Shown piece by piece: positions 6,295 through 9,421 of a DNA stretch of 9,421 nt. The position numbers were made by a program, and so were the translations under genes. The notes beneath the pieces were generated by a model. That model saw nothing but the letters and a program-made list of their open reading frames with translations. It ran no database searches and was not told the origin of the DNA. The stretch spans positions 1 to 9,421 of the forward strand of contig DBYT01000077.1 of the NCBI GenBank assembly GCA_002309915.1, given 5' to 3'. This DNA comes from Bacteroidales bacterium UBA1179 (GTDB lineage Bacteria; Bacteroidota; Bacteroidia; Bacteroidales; Bacteroidaceae). How positions within the stretch are numbered: the stretch's first letter is position 1; each line of letters opens with the position of its first letter.

Positions 6295-8232
6295 TTATTG
6301 AAATTCATTAATCATCTTGATGGTTCTCAGTATCTCAGCCACGTTCATAGCGAACGATACAGCTCCGCGCCCCTTGAACGGCGGGTTGCCGTCAAAGAGT
6401 TCCGGAAGTGAGCCGATGCAGTGCGATGTCATCTCATCCTCATAACCTATCATCTGACGCTCCACGAATGACAGACCGCTCATCTTGAACACCTTGAGGT
6501 ATGCCTCAAAGTAGAATCCTGCCAGCCACGGCCATGCAGTACCCTGATGGTAAGCATAGTCACGCTCACGCTGCGGGCCTACATAGTTGGGATTGTAACC
6601 CATGCTCTTGGGGCTGAGTGAACGCAGACCCTTGGGAGTAAGAAGTTCCTTGGTCACGATATCCACCACAGCCTTCTGCTGCTTGAGGTCCAGCGGAGAA
6701 TAATCCAGAGCCACAGCGAATATCTGGTTGGGACGTACGCTCCAGTCGGGAGCATCCTTATCCACAAAGTCATACAGATAACCGTACTGGTTCAGGAATG
6801 TCTTTACGAATGACTTTCCGGTGTTTGAAGCAAGTGCCTCCAGACGCTTTGCGTAATCGGCCTTACCGTACTGCTTACTCAAATCGGCCACGAACATCAG
6901 CGCATTGTACCACAGAGCGTTGATCTCAACCACATAACCGGTACGCGGAATTACAGGAACGCCGTTTGCGGTAGAGTTCATCCATGTGGCGGCTTTCTCC
7001 TTGCCGTTTATGTGAACCAATCCGTTGCTGTGCAGGAAGAAGTTGTAGTGACGGTTGTGCCGGAGGAAATCCATAATCTCCGTAAGCAGCTTGCCGTACT
7101 TGTCCCAAGCCTGCTGGGCCGATGTTGCCTTAGCGTACTGCTGGATGGCCCATACAGCCCACAGCAGCACATCCGGATGCTCTATCTCATAAATCTGCAG
7201 TTTGGAGGGAACGCCCTTGATGAAGTTGCGGATAGCCTCCGATGCAGTGAACATGACGCTCTCAAACTCGCTTATCTCCTTGATTGACAGAGTCAGACCC
7301 GGCAGTGACACGAACATGTCACGGGCACGGCACTTGAACCAGGGATAACCGGCCAGGATATAGTGATGACCGCCCACCTTGTTATGGAACTGGTGTGCGG
7401 CGTTCTTGAGGCAGTGATAGAAATTGTCACGCGGGGTACGCTCATTAGCCTCAATTGTGAATGTACGTTTGAGTCCCTTGGTGCTTACCTCCTTGATGCC
7501 GGCCGAGAAGACTATGCTCTCACCTTTCTTAATGGGCATCTCAAAATATCCGGGAACGTAAAGGTCCTCATTGAACTCATATCCGCGCTCCAGTTCCTTG
7601 GAGTACTCGAACTTGCGGTACCAGTCAGGACGGAACACGAACTCGCCCTTCTTGCTGAACTGCATGAACAGCTCGGGGTATCCCGGGTACATCGAGGTGG
7701 CTATGCCGTTCTCAACCTCGCGGTACTCACGGCTGGCGTTGCTGTTCTCATGAGTGAACTGGCGCACGCTGCGGAATGCCAGGAACGGCTGGAAACGCAG
7801 TGTGGTCTCCGAGTGGCAGTCCATGAGCGTATATCGTATAAGTATGCGGTTTTCGTTATGCTCAAAGAGTTTCTCCTTTTTGAGCAGCACACCGCCCACG
7901 CGATATATGGTGGTAGGCACCTTGTCGCAGTTGAATTCACGTATGTATTTATGACCCTTGGGGCTGAAATTGTATCCCCAGTACTGATGCAATCCAAGGT
8001 TGAACTCGGCACCGTGCTGAATGACAGTTTCATCCAAAGAAGATAGCAGCACATGGTTCTCATCGTCAAGTTCGGGCAGAGGTACGACCAGAAGACCGTG
8101 GTACTTGCGGGTATTGCAGTCAACTATCGTGGTGCAGTGGTAGGCACCCGAACGGTTGGTCCGCAGAATCTCCCTGGGAAGTGTCTCTTCCAGATTGGTC
8201 ATCAAGGTCTTTTCAAAACGCAGATAGCTCAT
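6295..8232 (-). CDS. Glycogen debranching enzyme (amylo-alpha-1,6-glucosidase, GH133-type)
   Basis: The predicted cytoplasmic protein of 645 residues removes alpha-1,6 branch glucose from glycogen or maltodextrin. An N-terminal beta-sandwich domain carries REILRTNRSGAYHCTT and NTRKYHGLLV, standard in bacterial debranching enzymes. A C-terminal alpha/alpha barrel carries AGYPWFKCRARDMFVSLPGL (294-313), EINALWYNAL (436-445), YHQGTAWPWLAGFYFEAY (561-578) and PELFDGNPPFKGRG (610-623). The family's TWMD motif reads TWMNST here, with Asn419 at the aspartate I expect to be catalytic. The open frame extends to 8331, but the ATG at 8232-8230 gives MSYLRFEK, the usual start, and the upstream ATG lies before the likely promoter at 8317-8324. 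It is the first gene of the glucan operon, nine bases before the GT4 gene, and is divergent from the Nfn-type gene. Confidence 0.9.
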   Translation of the reverse strand: MSYLRFEKTLMTNLEETLPREILRTNRSGAYHCTTIVDCNTRKYHGLLVVPLPELDDENHVLLSSLDETVIQHGAEFNLGLHQYWGYNFSPKGHKYIREFNCDKVPTTIYRVGGVLLKKEKLFEHNENRILIRYTLMDCHSETTLRFQPFLAFRSVRQFTHENSNASREYREVENGIATSMYPGYPELFMQFSKKGEFVFRPDWYRKFEYSKELERGYEFNEDLYVPGYFEMPIKKGESIVFSAGIKEVSTKGLKRTFTIEANERTPRDNFYHCLKNAAHQFHNKVGGHHYILAGYPWFKCRARDMFVSLPGLTLSIKEISEFESVMFTASEAIRNFIKGVPSKLQIYEIEHPDVLLWAVWAIQQYAKATSAQQAWDKYGKLLTEIMDFLRHNRHYNFFLHSNGLVHINGKEKAATWMNSTANGVPVIPRTGYVVEINALWYNALMFVADLSKQYGKADYAKRLEALASNTGKSFVKTFLNQYGYLYDFVDKDAPDWSVRPNQIFAVALDYSPLDLKQQKAVVDIVTKELLTPKGLRSLSPKSMGYNPNYVGPQRERDYAYHQGTAWPWLAGFYFEAYLKVFKMSGLSFVERQMIGYEDEMTSHCIGSLPELFDGNPPFKGRGAVSFAMNVAEILRTIKMINEFQ

Positions 8233-8270
8233 CGTTTTTGTATAAATACTTATTTTACATCCAATACTTC

Positions 8271-8286
8271 TGCAAATAAATGCAAA
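8271..8286. repeat. Direct repeat TGCAAA, 10-base period
   Basis: TGCAAA occurs at 8271-8276 and again at 8281-8286, one helical turn apart, in the AT-rich leader of the debranching enzyme gene. This could be a regulator site or chance; each copy also resembles part of a minus-strand -7 element. Confidence 0.25.
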
Positions 8287-8316
8287 ATATCCGTCCTTTC
8301 TAAAAATTAGATAACA

Positions 8317-8324
8317 CAAATATA
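8317..8324 (-). promoter_or_regulatory. -7 promoter element of the glucan operon
   Basis: On the minus strand this reads TATATTTG, a perfect match to the Bacteroidetes -7 consensus TAnnTTTG. No clear TTG-type -33 element is found about 20 bases upstream. Transcription from here would give a leader of roughly 80 bases before the ATG at 8232, and supports that start over the in-frame ATG at 8331. Confidence 0.5.
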
Positions 8325-8345
8325 GATACAAAAAGCATTAATTGA

Positions 8346-8353
8346 TAACTTTG
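8346..8353 (+). promoter_or_regulatory. -7 promoter element of the Nfn-type reductase gene
   Basis: TAACTTTG, followed by C, is a perfect match to the Bacteroidetes -7 consensus. It lies 40 bases before the ATG at 8394. There is no obvious -33 TTG: the expected place (about 8320-8325) is occupied by the -7 element of the opposing operon. Confidence 0.55.
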
Positions 8354-8393
8354 CGCGACTAAAAAAACCGATTGAAAAGAAAATCGACAAAAT

Positions 8394-9421
8394 ATGAACA
8401 GGATTGTATCCAAAGAACAGTTTTCAGAGAATGTATTCAAGTTTGAAGTAGAGGCTCCGCTTATTGCAAAGTCACGCAGAGCAGGTCACTTCGTAATCAT
8501 CCGTATTGGAGAGAAAGGTGAGCGTATACCGCTTACAATTGCAGATTCCGATGTCAAGCGCGGCACCATCACCCTGGTTGTACAGCGCATCGGACTTTCA
8601 ACCAACCGTCTCTGCAAACTTGAGGCAGGCGATATGATCACTGACGTGGTAGGTCCTCTGGGCCAGGCCACCCATATTGAAAAATTCGGTACAGTTCTGT
8701 GCGCCGGCGGTGGTGTGGGAACCGCTCCCATGCTCCCCATCATCAAGGCTTTGAAGGAGGCCGGCAACAAGGTTATCGCAGTTCTTGCAGGACGCACCAA
8801 GGAACTCATCATCCTTGAGGATGAGGTTCGCAAATATGCCGATGAGACCATCATCATGACCGATGACGGATCATACGGAAACAAGGGTGTGGTAACCGTA
8901 GGTATGGAAGAGGTAATCAACCGTGAGAAGGTAGACAAGTGCTTTGCCATCGGCCCCGCCATCATGATGAAGTTCTGCTGCCTCCTTACTCAGAAATACA
9001 ACATCTCAACTGACGTATCACTCAACACCATCATGGTGGACGGTACCGGTATGTGCGGTGCCTGCCGTGTAAGCGTTGGCGGCAAGACCAAGTTCGTCTG
9101 CGTTGACGGACCTGAGTTTGACGGCCACGAGGTTGACTGGGACGGCATGATGAAGCGTATGGGCGCCTTCAAGGAGACCGAGCGCGAGGAGATGAAGAAA
9201 CTTGAGGAGTCAGTTGCAGCTGCAGCTCCCGCCGCCAAGGAGGCTGAGTGCTGCTGCGGTGGCAGCAAGGCTAAGGTGGAGGTTGAGCCCATCGAGGTTC
9301 TGACCGACCGCAACGCCCAGTGGAGAGTTGATCTGCGTGCCACCATGAAACCCAAGGACCGCACCGCAATCGAGCGCTGCGTCATGAACGAGCTGGCACC
9401 TGACTACCGTCGTCACAGCCG
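8394..9421 (+). CDS. Ferredoxin-NADP+ reductase alpha subunit (NfnA/sulfide dehydrogenase type), probably fused to the beta subunit (partial)
   Basis: The 342 visible codons start at ATG 8394 with MNRIVSKEQFSENVFKFEVE, the usual start of this group. An FAD-binding domain has RIPLTIAD (44-51). A pyridine nucleotide-binding domain has CAGGGVGTAPML (103-114). An iron-sulfur motif reads VDGTGMCGACRV, with Asp216, Cys221, Cys224 and later Cys236 (FVC). NfnA-type proteins are known to hold a [2Fe-2S] cluster by three Cys and one Asp, and this spacing fits. After a normal NfnA end the frame continues through an Ala-rich linker with CCCGG (286-290) into KPKDRTAIER, resembling the start of the NfnB/glutamate synthase small subunit. 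Bacteroidales commonly carry such fusions, often annotated as bifunctional dihydroorotate dehydrogenase B NAD-binding subunit/NADPH-dependent glutamate synthase. The expected role is cytoplasmic electron exchange between NADH, NADPH and ferredoxin. The window ends inside the gene. Confidence 0.88.
   Translation, partial: MNRIVSKEQFSENVFKFEVEAPLIAKSRRAGHFVIIRIGEKGERIPLTIADSDVKRGTITLVVQRIGLSTNRLCKLEAGDMITDVVGPLGQATHIEKFGTVLCAGGGVGTAPMLPIIKALKEAGNKVIAVLAGRTKELIILEDEVRKYADETIIMTDDGSYGNKGVVTVGMEEVINREKVDKCFAIGPAIMMKFCCLLTQKYNISTDVSLNTIMVDGTGMCGACRVSVGGKTKFVCVDGPEFDGHEVDWDGMMKRMGAFKETEREEMKKLEESVAAAAPAAKEAECCCGGSKAKVEVEPIEVLTDRNAQWRVDLRATMKPKDRTAIERCVMNELAPDYRRHS

Noticed and set aside
7363..8046. 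A 227-codon open frame on the plus strand inside the debranching enzyme gene
   Set aside because: It is antisense to conserved debranching-enzyme motifs and the translation shows no known domain; its Leu/Val-rich look follows from the opposite strand.
8486..8965. A 159-codon minus-strand frame under the Nfn-type gene
   Set aside because: It is the complement of conserved FAD- and NAD-binding motifs. The real reductase frame continues to the window edge.
1..9421. CRISPR arrays, tRNA or rRNA genes, insertion sequences, prophage or attachment sites
   Set aside because: No regular repeat-spacer pattern, tRNA-like fold, transposase motif or terminal inverted repeats were seen. Coding covers nearly the whole window and base composition is even.

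Overview
The window looks like a chromosomal segment from a Bacteroidales bacterium (Bacteroides/Prevotella-like). The evidence is a DUF4270 lipoprotein, a short GlgA-like protein beside panC, a glycogen debranching enzyme / GT4 / GH57 cluster, an NfnA-type reductase that appears fused to its partner, and promoters matching the Bacteroidetes -7 consensus TAnnTTTG. Assignments come from reading motifs and remembering families; no database search was run. There are no RNA genes, mobile elements, CRISPR arrays or long gene-free stretches.

Layout. Positions 1-88 (+) are the last 28 codons of a sodium-pumping decarboxylase beta subunit, followed by a bidirectional hairpin terminator. Positions 134-1308 (-) are panC and panD, overlapping by one base, two steps of pantothenate (coenzyme A) synthesis. 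A divergent promoter region at 1309-1435 separates them from a plus-strand pair: a 267-residue protein resembling only the N-terminal half of glycogen synthase (1436-2239), and, 12 bases later, a DUF4270 lipoprotein (2252-3691). This pair runs tail-to-tail, with a 4-base overlap, into a minus-strand operon read from 8232 to 3688: glycogen debranching enzyme, GT4 glycosyltransferase, GH57 alpha-amylase-like protein. A 161-base divergent region (8233-8393) carries two facing promoter elements and leads to the NfnA-type ferredoxin-NADP reductase, which runs off the right edge.

How the genes fit together. The GT4 enzyme probably makes or extends alpha-glucan, the debranching enzyme trims branches, and the GH57 and short GlgA-like proteins probably act on or bind the same polymer. 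The main point of interest is that three of these four glucan proteins depart from textbook active sites. The GlgA-like protein lacks the KxGG motif and the whole C-terminal domain, GH57 has Glu where the catalytic Asp normally sits, and the debranching enzyme has Asn at the usual WMD aspartate. These may be lineage-specific variants with altered or regulatory roles. The panCD genes and the Nfn reductase look ordinary, apart from the fusion and its Cys-rich linker.
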